Assembly (NCBI RefSeq): GCF_963966145.1
Contig: NC_091053.1
Coordinates: 7,688,001-7,752,000, forward strand
Source of the DNA: Tenebrio molitor
Taxonomy: Eukaryota > Arthropoda > Insecta > Coleoptera > Tenebrionidae
Length of the DNA: 64,000 nucleotides
Reading direction: 5' to 3'
Shown here: positions 22,100-32,929 of the stretch, in pieces
Layout of the letters: every line of letters starts with the position of its first letter
How positions within the stretch are numbered: position 1 is the first letter of the stretch
Translations under genes and position numbers: made by a program
The notes under the pieces: model-generated
What the model was told of the DNA's origin: nothing
What the model saw: the letters and a program-made list of their open reading frames with translations, nothing else
The model's database searches: none

Positions 22100-23346
22100 C
22101 TGCGAGTTTGCGTACTTTCAAGGACATTAAAAATGATGGACAGACGAATGAGATTTTTAAGAAACTACTGTCGGGTAACAAAGTACACTTTTCCAGTACT
22201 AAAGACCTTCACGTTGATAATCGCCTGAGCGCCGTGACTTCACCTACTCCTCCTTTGATCGGTGGAAGGATCAGAACTGACAGTTTCTCGCATTTAGAAC
22301 CAGGACATCACGGTCACAGCCTCACGGGCAAACACGTTCTCTCGGTTGACATGTTCACAAAAGACCAACTGAACGACATCTTCAATTTGGCCCAGACCTT
22401 CAGAGTTTACGTAGGAAAGGAACGATCAGTGGACCACATTTTGAGAGGCAAAGTTATGGCGTCAGTCTTCTACCAAGTCAGCACCAGGACTAGCTGCAGT
22501 TTTGCTGCTGCTATGCAGCGATTAGGCGGAGGTGTGATCTACATGGACGAAACCAGTTCTTCAGTTAATAAAGGAGAAACTCTAGAAAATTCGATTGCTG
22601 TCATGGCGGGATATGCTGACGTTGTTGTATTAAGACATCCTACACCTGGATCGGTCCTCGTAAGTGTTTTTCTTACCCAAATTGTGTTAAATTTAAGGTA
22701 TATTAATTTTCAGCGAGCTTCTCATCATTGTCGCAAACCTTTGATTAACGCCGGCGATGGAATCGGCGAGCATCCGAGTCAAGCATTGCTCGATATCTTC
22801 ACGATTCGTGAAGAAATCGGTACTGTCAACGGGTTAACGATTACTTTGGTTGGCGATTTAAAAAATGGACGTAGGTACTGTACATCCGCTCGCGCGATTA
22901 TTGACATTGTACAACGTTCAGTTGCGATACGTCAGTCCTGCCAGTTTGAAAATGCCAAGTCATATAGTAAATTTCGTGACTTCCAAACAAATACCTCAAG
23001 AAGAATATAATAGTCTTGAGGAGGTGCTTCCTGATACTGACGTGTTGTACATGGCGCGAATTCAAAGGGAGCGGTTCAGCTCTCAGGAGGAATACGATAA
23101 GGTGAGAATGTTCTAGATAGCGAGATTAGGCTAATGTCAAGGTTTTAGGCTTGCGGACATTTCATCGTAACTCCGCAATTAATGACCAGAGCTAAAAGGA
23201 AAATGGTGGTGCTTCATCCGTTGCCTAGGGTGTTCGAAATTAGTCCCGAATTCGATACAGATCCTCGAGCGGCCTACTATAGACAAGCCGAATGCGGAAT
23301 GTGTGTACGCATGGCCATTTTGCCGATGGTGTTAGGTAAATGTTAA
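22100..23346 (+). pseudogene. CAD (rudimentary) C-terminal aspartate transcarbamoylase region, left copy
   Basis: Three exons (22100-22659, 22714-23101, 23149-23346) with GT...AG introns of 54 and 47 bp encode the ATCase domain that ends the multifunctional pyrimidine-synthesis protein CAD. Visible motifs are the carbamoyl-phosphate site STRTSCSFAAAM, the 80s loop SSSVNKGET, HCRKPLINAGDG, GEHPSQALLDIFTIREE, HPLPRVFE and the terminal VLGKC with stop. A 4-base gain around 22872 (gtaggt region) shifts the frame between DLKNGR and TVHPLARLL, and both arms share it. The catalytic loop lysine is replaced by asparagine here. With upstream CPSase and DHOase parts missing, this is a pseudogene fragment copied as DNA. 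Confidence 0.92.
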
Positions 23347-23377
23347 ACGTATAAGGAATTGTTAGGAATTTTATATA

Positions 23378-23383
23378 AATAAA
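23378..23383 (+). promoter_or_regulatory. Poly(A) signal of the CAD fragment
   Basis: AATAAA lies about 32 bases after the CAD stop codon, in the position expected for the native gene's 3' end. It shows that the captured segment includes the original 3' UTR start. The mirror is at 30702-30707. Confidence 0.5.
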
Positions 23384-23746
23384 TACACCCTAAAATGGCA
23401 TATACTGTTTTTGTTATTTTACCATCAGTCTTTTCGTTATAATGTTATAAATAATAAGATTACAAGGAAGAAATATTTATATGTAATCTAATAAGGTACA
23501 TTAAATAATAGTTGTTTATATCTACTATAGGCTCTGCCATTTCTATTGAAACACCACCTGTTGGATTTTTCCTAAAATTTAGCAATGTGTAACAGGTTCG
23601 GTTGGTTGTAAAACGGCTTTTAGTGAGAAATTTGAAATTTTGACATTGATCATCCCTGTCAAAATAAGTATGATAAGTTGATAAATCAATGATCTAACTA
23701 CACATTTAGCAATTATTTTTCTCGTCGACGCATCGTGCATTCTTAA

Positions 23747-23858
23747 TACGGTGCGATCAATTAAAAAATAAATCGAGTCGGCGTGTTACCTATGGCAACC
23801 CATGCTATAGCATAGGCATCAAAGCAAACTCGATTTATTTTTTAAATGATCGCTCGGT
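23747..23858. mobile_element. 113-bp TA MITE, copy 3
   Basis: Same family as 1628-1744 and in the same orientation, TA-flanked. It lies ten bases from the end of the next element. Mirror: 30206-30318. Confidence 0.85.
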
Positions 23859-23868
23859 ATAATTTAAT

Positions 23869-24451
23869 ATACAGGGTCCCCCAAAAAAAAGACGAGTCCA
23901 TAGCTCCCTTATTTATCGGAGGATTTTAATTATATATACACCAAATTAAATAGTTGTTAATAGGCTACAAAAAGGCTTAACAAATTCACATATAGCTCCA
24001 AGGGCTTTAAGACTAAACTGTCAAAAAATTTTTTCAAATAGGATTACATACTTTTTTTTTAGTAATTCTGATAGAGATTTTAATTCTGAAAACAACAATC
24101 TATCACAAGTATAACTTCACAAAAAAAAAATAACACTAACTTTTGAAATAAATGACGAGTACCAAGCGAAAAGCTATCAAAATGCATTGCGTTACAATGT
24201 AATAACCAAATTAAGGTAGCTGGAAAAACAAATGACAAATAATAACATGTGGGATTGCGCAGATATGCCAAATTGCAAACAACAATTCACAGCAACAATA
24301 TTATTCAAAACACCTTTAATTTTTCTTTTTCTGAACGGGGAATTCAAACCACTGACAGGAGTACCACGCTACCACGTCAAAACATTTAGGTTAAGATCAA
24401 CTGACAGTTGACAGCACAAAATTACAAAACAGCAGCACACTGAGCCGCTAC
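23869..24451. mobile_element. Truncated TIR element at inner edge of left arm
   Basis: It starts TA-cagggtcccccaaaaaa, like the 30195 end of the complete mirror element at 29257-30195, and is cut at 24451, exactly where arm identity stops. The complete copy exists only on the right side. A 63-aa open frame (24271-24080, minus strand) shared with the mirror has no recognised domain. Confidence 0.8.
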
Positions 24452-24954
24452 CTCATCTTTTGTTTTATCGAAACGTATTTCGAACATGAATCAGCCGCTT
24501 TTATTTACTTGCTGTGCACAGTCGTTTTGTTGGTTGCCTACCTCTCAAAAATCTATTATAAATTGCCTTTATACATTTTTTGTAATTCATGAATAATAGA
24601 TTTAAAAGCAAGTTATAATTAATTATTATTTATTATTGATTAAGGAAAAAACACACAGTTACACAAAATTCCTTCATAAGGCACAATCTTGAGTTAAAAA
24701 ATTTTAAAAATAATTATTTTTTACTTTGTTTTGTTGTTTTCTGTAAGTGTAAAAGTTATTATTCTCTTTTTGGGTAATTGAGAACTTACTCGTATTTTTC
24801 TAGCAGTGTTTAAAACATTTCAATTACTCCAAGGTCAAAAAATAAGTTTTCACAAAAACTGCTCAAAATATTCTCCATTGTGGTCCAGACAGAATCAAAC
24901 TCGCCTCTCATAATTTCAAAAACCCTTATGAAGCTGTCAATTTGTTTAGGGTAA

Positions 24955-25150
24955 TGTGTGGGTTTTATTTCTTACAACACACAAAGGGAAACAAATTAAT
25001 ATCCTTCTTAAAAATTTTCTGATAAGTGCCATTACACAATTTAACTTGCTGTCTTAAACGCCTTATGGAAGTTGAGGGATGTTCCTTAATAATTTGTCCA
25101 ACATTTTGCACCATTTCTAAAATTTGAACTAATGACTGACCTTACTTCTT
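24955..25150 (-). pseudogene. Mariner-like transposase N-terminal fragment
   Basis: On the minus strand a frame reads HPSTSIRRLRQQVKLCNGT followed by QKIFKKDINLFPF. The pattern NP-(S)-S-RRL-Q, then G, then I-KKD--L-P is the second helix-turn-helix region of insect mariner-like transposases. The surrounding frames are broken. Confidence 0.6.
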
Positions 25151-25687
25151 CTTAATGATGGATAATGATTTGCTAAAATTAGGCACTATAATTTTAAGAC
25201 ATTGATAAACTTGTTGATAACCAATACCATCTGGTTCGGACATCTGGCTTGAAATTCTTCGGTGTAAGGGGGTACAAAGTAAGGCTAGTTTTCATTTTCT
25301 TGTTTCATCCTCTTTCGAAAATAATCTAATAAAAATGCCTTCTCTTTAATGGTAAAACCCATTTTACAACTTATTCTGGGATAATTATTGCTTACAACTT
25401 CAATAAACGTCTGTAAACTTTGCCGAAATCGAAGATTTGTTTTCTAGGTTAAATGGCCGACCCGCTAAAGGCTGAGCAGAGCAATGAGATGGATAGCTAC
25501 GGCGCACGACTTATTTCGCACTTCATTAGAAAAGTTACAAAAAGATCCGATGAAAATGAGAATTAAAATTAATACAATATACGTAACAGTATTAAAATAA
25601 AATTTTTATTTTTCTAAATTTCGAAGGTTAGGCGGTGCCTACCTTGCCTACCCTGACCAGCCGCCACTGATATGAGTATCTGTTCAT

Positions 25688-26019
25688 AAAGTCCAATTTT
25701 TACCCTTTTGCGATGACGTCATTATCTAGTAACTTTACGTATGTTGGAGCTAGGATCAGAAACAAATTTGAATTGATCATAAATAACTATAAATGTGTCA
25801 AATTTGTTGACAATTGCTTCGAAAGGTTATGTTTGTAATCAATGTAATAAGTGAAAGAAATTAAAAATTGTCAAATTGACAGGAGCATAAAATAACCTCA
25901 AAGTGACCATCAATAAATAAACGTGCCTTTTTTTTGTTTTTTTCTGTTTCTGTCGTTTCAATAAAGAGAAAGTGAGGAAGGAAATCGTGACGTCACCTCA
26001 AAAGGGTAAAAATTGGACT
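25688..26019. mobile_element. MITE, about 330 bp
   Basis: agtccaatttttaccctttt at the left pairs with aaaagggtaaaaattggact at the right, continuing inward to tgacgtca on both sides. No coding capacity. Confidence 0.65.
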
Positions 26020-26169
26020 ATACTCCCTAGGCGGGTAAAATCAGAGCCCTTGTCCCGGCAACTGGACAAGCTTGAAACCAGCTCAAAAGCAAGTTGCCTG
26101 GCGCCCATTTTTTTATTTTGTGAACCCACACCCTATGCCCCGAAAACCCCCTGAGAGCCCGGTGCAGTC

Positions 26170-26592
26170 ACTGGCCAACTTTTGGTCACACACTTCCTAG
26201 AACGAGATTTGCCGGAATTATTGGAAAATGTCCCACTACAACATTTCTTGAATGAGTGGTTTCAACACGATGGAGCTCCGGTACATTTCTCTAGACAAGT
26301 GCGGCAAATACTTGACAGAAGATATCCAAATTCGTGGATAGGTCAAGGTGGACCTGTAAATTGGCCTGCAAGATCGCCGAATCTCACACCTTTGGATTAT
26401 TTTCTGTGGGGCCATTTGAAGAACTATATTTATCGCGAACCTGTCAATAATTTAGAAGAATTGAATGACCGAACTCATGAAGCACTGGCTACTGTTGCTC
26501 CTAATATGATTAGACTGGAAAGGGAAAATTTAATAAAACGAGCTCGCCTATGCCTTCACATGGAAGGAGGTCATTTTGAACACTTGTTATAA
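26170..26592 (+). pseudogene. Mariner/IS630-type DDE transposase, C-terminal half
   Basis: The frame (about 139 codons) carries FQHDGAPVHFS, the second catalytic aspartate block, and WPARSPNLTPLDYFLWG, the third catalytic acid block. It ends with the usual GGHFEHLL plus stop. The N-terminal DNA-binding domain and first catalytic aspartate are missing upstream, so it cannot transpose alone. It is the best preserved transposase fragment in the window and lies in the spacer, outside both arms. Confidence 0.85.
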
Positions 26593-26644
26593 CTTATTTT
26601 TTATTTTACATGTTTCTTATTTAATTTGTTGCATTCTACATCGT

Positions 26645-26900
26645 TTATAGTAGTTTATTTGACGAGTTTGTGTGTAAATTGGGCCTTTTTTTGCACGCGT
26701 GGGGCATTTTAAAACGCGAGTGAAAAACGAGTTGAATACAACGTTTTGTTGTTCGACGAGCCCTTAAAGGCTCCAAATCGCTTAAAACCTTTAAAATTAG
26801 CTGAACGTTTCGTTTTGACAAGTTGTGACATTTATCAAAATCCGTTCACATAGGAGAAAATTCTCTAATTCTGACGGTGTCGAACAAAAAAAATTATAAA
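26645..26900. repeat. Dispersed repeat family 'ttcgacgagcccc' (spacer copy)
   Basis: Homologous to 14183-14450 (ttgttcgacgagccc, gttcacataggagaaaattc) but independently diverged. It follows the transposase fragment after about 50 bases. Confidence 0.7.
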
Positions 26901-27266
26901 ATTTGGTCTTAAATTTTTACTAACAATGAAGCTAAAATAGGTTAATTCAATCCAGTTTTGTCTTCTGTTTTTCAGAACTCCCACTGCGCTTGATCTTTTG
27001 TCCAAAACCATCGTGTAACTCAAGCTTTTTGCAACACCAAGAATGCTAACCTAAAAGTTTTTTTCTTTCATTTCGACGATGACGCGTCCCGCTCGTGCAG
27101 CTCTTTGCTAATCCGTTACAGATGCAGAATGTATGCACAGGTCAGGACAAATTTCTTGTGATTCCGGTTCACTTCACAGGCCCATGCAAATTTCACTTTT
27201 TACCAAGATTTTTAAGGTAGTAAATAGTACTTACTTAGCGCTACGCCGCCATTTCATTATACCTAC

Positions 27267-27485
27267 GGTTGGCTTCAAAAAAAACGGGAACTGTCAGAAA
27301 AAGGTCTGTCAGATTTTATTAAATTTTTATAGTTTGAAACGGCCTTTTAGAATTTATTTTAAAAAACTGCACTTATGTGTCAGAAATACTACTGTCAAAC
27401 AGACACAAATTGACATAAATTGACAAATTAAATTTCCAATTCACATTAGGTCAAATTTCATTTCCCGTTTTTTTTGAAGCCAACT
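27267..27485. mobile_element. 219-bp MITE
   Basis: Perfect or near-perfect terminal inverted repeats ggttggcttcaaaaaaaacg and the matching cgttttttttgaagccaact. The interior is AT-rich with gacaaattgacat-type repeats. Confidence 0.75.
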
Positions 27486-27700
27486 GTTGTACCTTCCATG
27501 AACAAAGTTTCAATTCATCGTACCCCTACAGTCAATTTTCCATACCCCTCTAGGTTAAAAGCGCTCAGCTAATTTTCAATCATAACAAACCACATTTCGT
27601 TCTTGCCAAAGAAGAAACTTCTTCCGTTTCCTGGTGAAGATTATAAACATTTTTTTGCCTGGCTTTAGCTATACCTATTATCCCAATCTATCCATTTTTG

Positions 27701-27701
27701 G

Positions 27702-27740
<39 letters not shown>
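27701..27740. repeat. (TTTA)n microsatellite
   Basis: About ten tandem copies of ttta. Confidence 0.9.
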
Positions 27741-28614
27741 GCATAAATTATGAAACTATTGACGTGTTCCTGTTTTCCAAACAGCTTATGGGAAATTGTA
27801 ACTAGTTTGTGAACGGTGAGGACTTTGTTATGCTTAAATTGTGATCGCAATTGTAAGAGAAAGACTGGGAAGAGCTTAACCAGAAGAGAAAAAGAAAACA
27901 TATAAAATCAATCAGATGGTTAAAGAGTCTAGTAGAGTCTGATCAGTGATCATATTTAACTTAAAAAGAATAAAAGCTTCCTAGAGCCTTCAACTAGGCA
28001 ATTTCTTCAAGTAAAACTATAATGGCTTGTGTCCATAATGATCGAGTTTGGATCATTACAGTAATTTTTATAAAACTTTCATCAACTCGATAATTTCGTG
28101 TATTACCTACTCGTTGCTGATTAAAAAAAATAGATTTGTAAAAGACACAGCTTTGGGCTTTTACAGATTATTTTTGTCTGCTTCTCATTACAGAAAAGTC
28201 ACAATGTTGGAACGTAAATTTATAATTTCAAAAACTAGAAAAATAAAAATACACCAATCCAAATATTTTTCAAAAATAGTTATTTACATTACGTATGCGG
28301 TGGGTTACATTTTACAGCGCGAGGTTTTTAGTTTGTAACATGACCGCGAAGCGTCCTTTCTTCGATTATTTTGATTATTTTATAAAAATTCATTTTTATT
28401 CTCAATATTATTTGAAATTTTTGCAAAGCGAAAACCGCGTCATGTACTATTGGAAGCAAATAAACTGAGACATCAACATCACTGTCTTGAATTTTAATGT
28501 GAAATGACCCTTTTCTGCTCTAACCCTACTTTGAATTGATTGACGTTGTCATTAAGTATTGTAGGTTGTAGGGAATGAGTGTAAGTAAGCACGTAGTGAA
28601 TATTTATTTAATGC

Positions 28615-28702
28615 AAGACGTTGTATTATGACATGGGTGTGTTTAAAGCACTATGAGCGTAGCGAGAAGTGCTTTAACGGAACGAATGAGATAACACGTC
28701 TT
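28615..28702. repeat. Hairpin with apex gagcgtagcgag
   Basis: The inner stem aaagcact / agtgcttt is perfect. The outer stem (aagacg...tgt / aca cgtctt) is imperfect. Confidence 0.5.
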
Positions 28703-29256
28703 GTTAAACGAGTGTAATATACTATTTTATCTACTTTGCTTTACTAATTCCTGAATTTCAGCCGCTCAAGCTTTCATATTATACTAGGGACTTTCGTATG
28801 GGTTGGCAAGAGACATTTTCACAAAAATGTAAAAATGTAAAGCTATTATTTACTTAAACTTTTCCCCAATTCATTCAATTGTGAGTTTTAAGTTCCCCAA
28901 ACTCCTGTTTTTTTTTTAATCTTTACAATCTTGTCCCATATTGCCCACATACCCCCATAATACCAATTTCTTTTTCCAGATATCTGATATTGCTGTCTAC
29001 AAAATTACCCAATCACACCTGAGAGGCAAAATCCTTCAAGATTCCAAAACTGGCGCCAATCCTCTGATTTTGTAATTTCCTTGTTCATTGATTAAAATTC
29101 TTTGAGTTTCCCTTGGGTTTTACCCTCCACCTTCCAGCAGGAACACTAACCACGACAGATATCCACGCTAAAAACCACCCGCTCACATTTGTAGTGGTAG
29201 GTCTCCCAGCCGTAATTTTTTTATATTTCTCTTAACATTTATATTAAATTATTATA

Positions 29257-30195
29257 TACAGGTGTCCCTAAAAAAGAAGACGAGTCCATAACTCCGTTAT
29301 TTATCGGAAGGTTTTCATTATCTGTACTACACCAAATTAAGTGGTTGTTAATAGGCTACAAAATGGCCTAATAAATTCAAGTATAGCCCCATGGGCTTCA
29401 AGGGTAAACTGTCAAAATATTTTTTTTTAAGTAATTTTGATAGAGATTTTTATTCTGAAAACAACAATGTATCACAAGTATACACTTAAATGCCAAAAAT
29501 TCACAAAAAAAAAATGTAAAAACGCTACTATCGTCTATGTTCCATTTTGCGCTAAACATTGGTATCATTCAGCAGCAAAAGCGCTACCGCTATCTACCGC
29601 TCTGCTACCTATGTAGCGGCTCAGTGTGCTGCTGTTTTGTACTTTTGTGCTGTCAACTGTCAGTTGATCTTAACCTAAATGTTTTGACGTGGTAGCGTGG
29701 TACTCCTGTCAGTGGTTTGAATTCCCCGTTCAGAAAAAGAAAAATTAAAGGTGTTTTGAATAATATTGTTGCTGTGAATTGTTGTTTGGAATTTGGCATA
29801 TCTGCGCAATCTCACATGTTATTATTTGTCATTTGTTTTTCCAGCTACCTTAATTTGGTTATTACATTGTAACGCAATGCATTTTGATAGCTTTTCGCTT
29901 GGTACTCGTCATTTATTTCAAAAGTTAGTGTTATTTTTTTTATGTGAAGTTATACTTGTGATACATTGTTGTTTTCAGAATTAAAATCTCTATCAGAATT
30001 ACTAAAAAAAAAAGTATGTAATCCTATTTGAAAATTTTTTTTGACAGTTTAGTCTTAAAGCCCTTGGAGCTATACGTGAATTTGTTAATCATTTTTGTAG
30101 CCTATTAACAACTATTTAATTTGGTGTATATATAATTAAAATCCTCCGATAAATAAGGGAGCTATAGACTCGTCTTTTTTTTGGGGGACCCTGTA
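29257..30195. mobile_element. Complete 939-bp TIR element spanning the inner edge of the right arm
   Basis: TA-flanked ends caggtgtccctaaaaaagaa and the inverted end at about 30175-30195 (cagggtccccc in reverse complement). The first 356 bases lie in the unique spacer and the remainder in the duplicated arm. No transposase recognised. Its integrity on this side, against truncation at 24451, helps orient the duplication event. Confidence 0.8.
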
Positions 30196-30205
30196 TATTA
30201 AATTA

Positions 30206-30318
30206 TACCGAGCGATCATTTAAAAAATAAATCGAGTTTGCTTTGATGCCTATGCTATAGCATGGGTTGCCATAGGTAACACGCCGACTCGATTTATTTT
30301 TTAATTGATCGCACCGTA
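30206..30318. mobile_element. 113-bp TA MITE, copy 4 (mirror of 23747)
   Basis: TA-flanked ends ccgagcgatcatttaaaaaa and gatcgcaccg. Essentially the inverted copy of 23747-23858. Confidence 0.85.
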
Positions 30319-30701
30319 TTAAGAATGCACGATGCGTCGACGAGAAAAATAATTGCTAAATGTGTAGTTAGATCATTGATTTATCAATTTATCATACTTA
30401 TTTTGACAGGGATGATCTGCTTTCACGTTTTAGGAACTAGAAAATGTCAAAATTTCAAATTTCTCACTAAAAGTCGTTTTACAACCAAGCGAACCTATTA
30501 CACATTGCTAAATTTTAGGAAAAATCCAACAGGTGGTGTTTCAATAGAAATGGCAGAGCCTATAGTAGATATAAACAACTATTATTTAATGTACCTTATT
30601 ACATATAAATATTTCTTCCTTGTAATCTTATTATTTATAACATTATAACGAAAAGACTGATGGTAAAATAACAAAAACAGTATATGCCATTTTAGGGTGT
30701 A

Positions 30702-30707
30702 TTTATT
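30702..30707 (-). promoter_or_regulatory. Poly(A) signal of the right CAD fragment
   Basis: AATAAA on the minus strand, about 31 bases after the CAD stop. It mirrors 23378-23383. Confidence 0.5.
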
Positions 30708-30738
30708 TATATAAAATTCCTAACAATTCCTTATACGT

Positions 30739-31986
30739 TTAACATTTACCTAACACCATCGGCAAAATGGCCATGCGTACACACATTCCGCATTCGGCTT
30801 GTCTATAGTAGGCCGCTCGAGGATCTGTATCGAATTCGGGACTCATTTCGAACACCCTAGGCAACGGATGAAGCACCACCATTTTCCTTTTAGCTCTGGT
30901 CATTAATTGCGGAGTTACGATGAAATGTCCGCAAGCCTAAAACCTTGACATTAGCCTAATCTCGCTATCTAGAACATTCTCACCTTATCGTATTCCTCCT
31001 GAGAGCTGAACCGCTCCCTTTGAATTCGCGCCATGTACAACACGTCAGTATCAGGAAGCACCTCCTCAAGACTATTATATTCTTCTTGAGGTATTTGTTT
31101 GGAAGTCACGAAATTTACTATATGACTTGGCATTTTCAAACTGGCAGGACTGACGTATCGCAACTGAACGTTGTACAATGTCAATAATCGCGCGAGCGGA
31201 TGTACAGTACCTACGTCCATTTTTTAAATCGCCAACCAAAGTAATCGTTAACCCGTTGACAGTACCGATTTCTTCACGAATCGTGAAGATATCGAGCAAT
31301 GCTTGACTCGGATGCTCGCCGATTCCATCGCCGGCGTTAATCAAAGGTTTGCGACAATGATGAGAAGCTCGCTGAAAATTAATATACCTTAAATTTAACA
31401 CAATTTGGGTAAGAAAAACACTTACGAGGACCGATCCAGGTGTAGGATGTCTTAATACAACAACGTCAGCATATCCCGCCATGACAGCAATCGAATTTTC
31501 TAGAGTTTCTCCTTTCTTAACTGAAGAACTGGTTTCGTCCATGTAGATCACACCTCCGCCTAATCGCTGCATAGCAGCAGCAAAACTGCAGCTAGTCCTG
31601 GTGCTGACTTGGTAGAAGACTGACGCCATAACTTTGCCTCTCAAAATGTGGTCCACTGATCGTTCCTTTCCTACGTAAACTCTGAAGGTCTGGGCCAAAT
31701 TGAAGATGTCGTTCAGTTGGTCTTTTGTGAACATGTCAACCGAGAGAACGTGTTTGCCCGTGAGGCTGTGACCGTGATGTCCTGGTTCTAAATGCGAGAA
31801 ACTGTCAGTTCTGATCCTTCCACCGATCAAAGGAGGAGTAGGTGAAGTCACGGCGCGCAGGCGATTATCAACGTGAAGGTCTTTAGTACTGGAAAAGTGT
31901 ACTTTGTTACCCGACAGTAGTTTCTTAAAAATCCCATTCGTCTATCCATCATTTTTAATGTCCTTGAAAGTACGCAAACTCGCAGC
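30739..31986 (-). pseudogene. CAD C-terminal aspartate transcarbamoylase region, right copy
   Basis: Mirror of the left CAD fragment, with the same three exons, two short introns, shared frameshift near 31213, and terminal VLGKC plus stop. This copy keeps the 80s-loop lysine (SSSVKKGET), as in active aspartate transcarbamoylases, while the left copy has asparagine. It carries its own nonsense change near 31943 (ggatag, where the left copy has ggacag), so the open frame starts only at 31851. A DNA-level copy of the CAD 3' end, not functional. Confidence 0.92.
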
Positions 31987-32198
31987 TAAAATTTGAACGT
32001 GTTATTAAAAATGCCTCGCAAAGTAAGACATTCATTAAACTCTCAGTGATAAAAAACAAAATTTCTTCAAAAACAATTTACACTCTTTTATTTACTATTA
32101 CTATGTACTGTATATTTATGATATAACTATTATCAAAGAACTAATGTAATTGGCAATTTCAAATATATTTTATTAATAGTGTTTTTTTTTTTTTTTTA

Positions 32199-32462
32199 AT
32201 TCTGAGTACTGACCACTTTGCGTGACTCGCACGCTGGTCCCATCCCTGATGTAAAATCCAAGGGATTTTTGTTTTTCTTGGAGTGCCCCCTAATATGCTT
32301 GATATTAAATTTCGCGGCTTGATGGTTCCATACCAACTCTTCAAGACTATCCCCTGTAAGTGCATCACATTGGATTTTGACAAAAACATTTTTTTCAAGT
32401 ACCTTTTCTCTGTATAATAATAATAACCCTCAGAAGGGGTTTTGCTTTCGTTAACGCCTTGC
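32199..32462 (-). pseudogene. par-6: par-6 PB1 end, intron and deleted CRIB/PDZ start (right copy)
   Basis: Mirror of 21635-21905, with the same (TTA)n insertion in the PB1 end, the same intron, YGTIKPRNLISSILGGTP and then PLGFYIRDGTSVRVTQSG in another frame. The shared internal deletion shows that the defect predates the arm duplication. Confidence 0.85.
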
Positions 32463-32474
32463 GTATAGCATTTT

Positions 32475-32905
32475 TTATATTATGGAAAATGGCATGGCAG
32501 TGCTAAAATCATTGATATCATTATTATTATTATTATCATATGGCTGCAGCCTTAAATATTTATATTATACCTAATCATTATTATTATACATCCTTACAGA
32601 ATTGTTTATTTTGAACCATTCCGTTTATTGGAATACCACTAAATTATCTTTCATATCACATATGTTCTAATGTTTTTATTTGCATTCCATCATTTTTTAT
32701 TTTCATCTCTTAACCAAATTTGCATTCAAAATTTGTAGAATCCTTGATACCTTTTCATTGATGCGTTAAAGCAAAACTTCAAAATACTACAACAATAATC
32801 TATATTAATCTCGTATGAGGAAAATGTAAATATTATAGCATCTTTTATATTATGGAAAATGGCATGGCAGTGCTAAAATCATTGATATCATTATTATTAT
32901 TATTG
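32475..32905. repeat. 372-bp unit, one full and one partial copy
   Basis: A full unit (atggaaaatggcatggcagt ... tatagcatcttttatatt) is followed by the start of a second. The second copy's (ATT)n tract leads straight into ctctccaatcgg and the cadherin fragment. Confidence 0.8.
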
Positions 32906-32929
32906 ACTCTCCAATCGGCTCTATTGGCG

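Larger units (their letters stand above)
7225..24451. repeat. Left arm of giant inverted duplication
   Basis: This segment reappears in reverse complement at 29613-52476. Matched landmarks include the TIR element at 7412-8631, the BEL/Pao remnant, mariner-like elements, the proline-rich exon pair, the CBF-beta-like exon, the G-alpha exon, par-6 and CAD fragments, and two MITEs. Relative to the right arm it carries a 2.1-kb insertion (9216-11303), lacks about 8.4 kb inside the G-alpha exon region near 21605, and has an extra armadillo/LINE/repeat block around 20.1-21.2 kb. Confidence 0.95.
24452..29612. other. Unique spacer between the inverted arms
   Basis: This 5.2-kb stretch has no inverted counterpart. 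It holds remnants of two mariner-type transposases on opposite strands, two MITEs, one copy of the 14183-type repeat, a TTTA microsatellite and a hairpin. The stretches 25151-25687, 27741-28614 and 28703-29256 show no feature I can support. Confidence 0.7.

Noticed and set aside
22108..23010. A continuous 300-aa CAD protein
   Set aside because: The frame reads through a 54-bp intron and then out of frame after a 4-base gain. Splice sites and homology show three exons with a frameshift.
29793..29984. 63-aa open frame conserved in both arms
   Set aside because: Conservation is explained by the recent duplication; the frame lies in a non-coding-looking transposon and has no similarity.
30325..30648. 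107-aa open frame
   Set aside because: No recognisable domain, and it starts inside sequence adjoining a MITE. The left-arm counterpart does not keep a comparable frame. Treated as chance.
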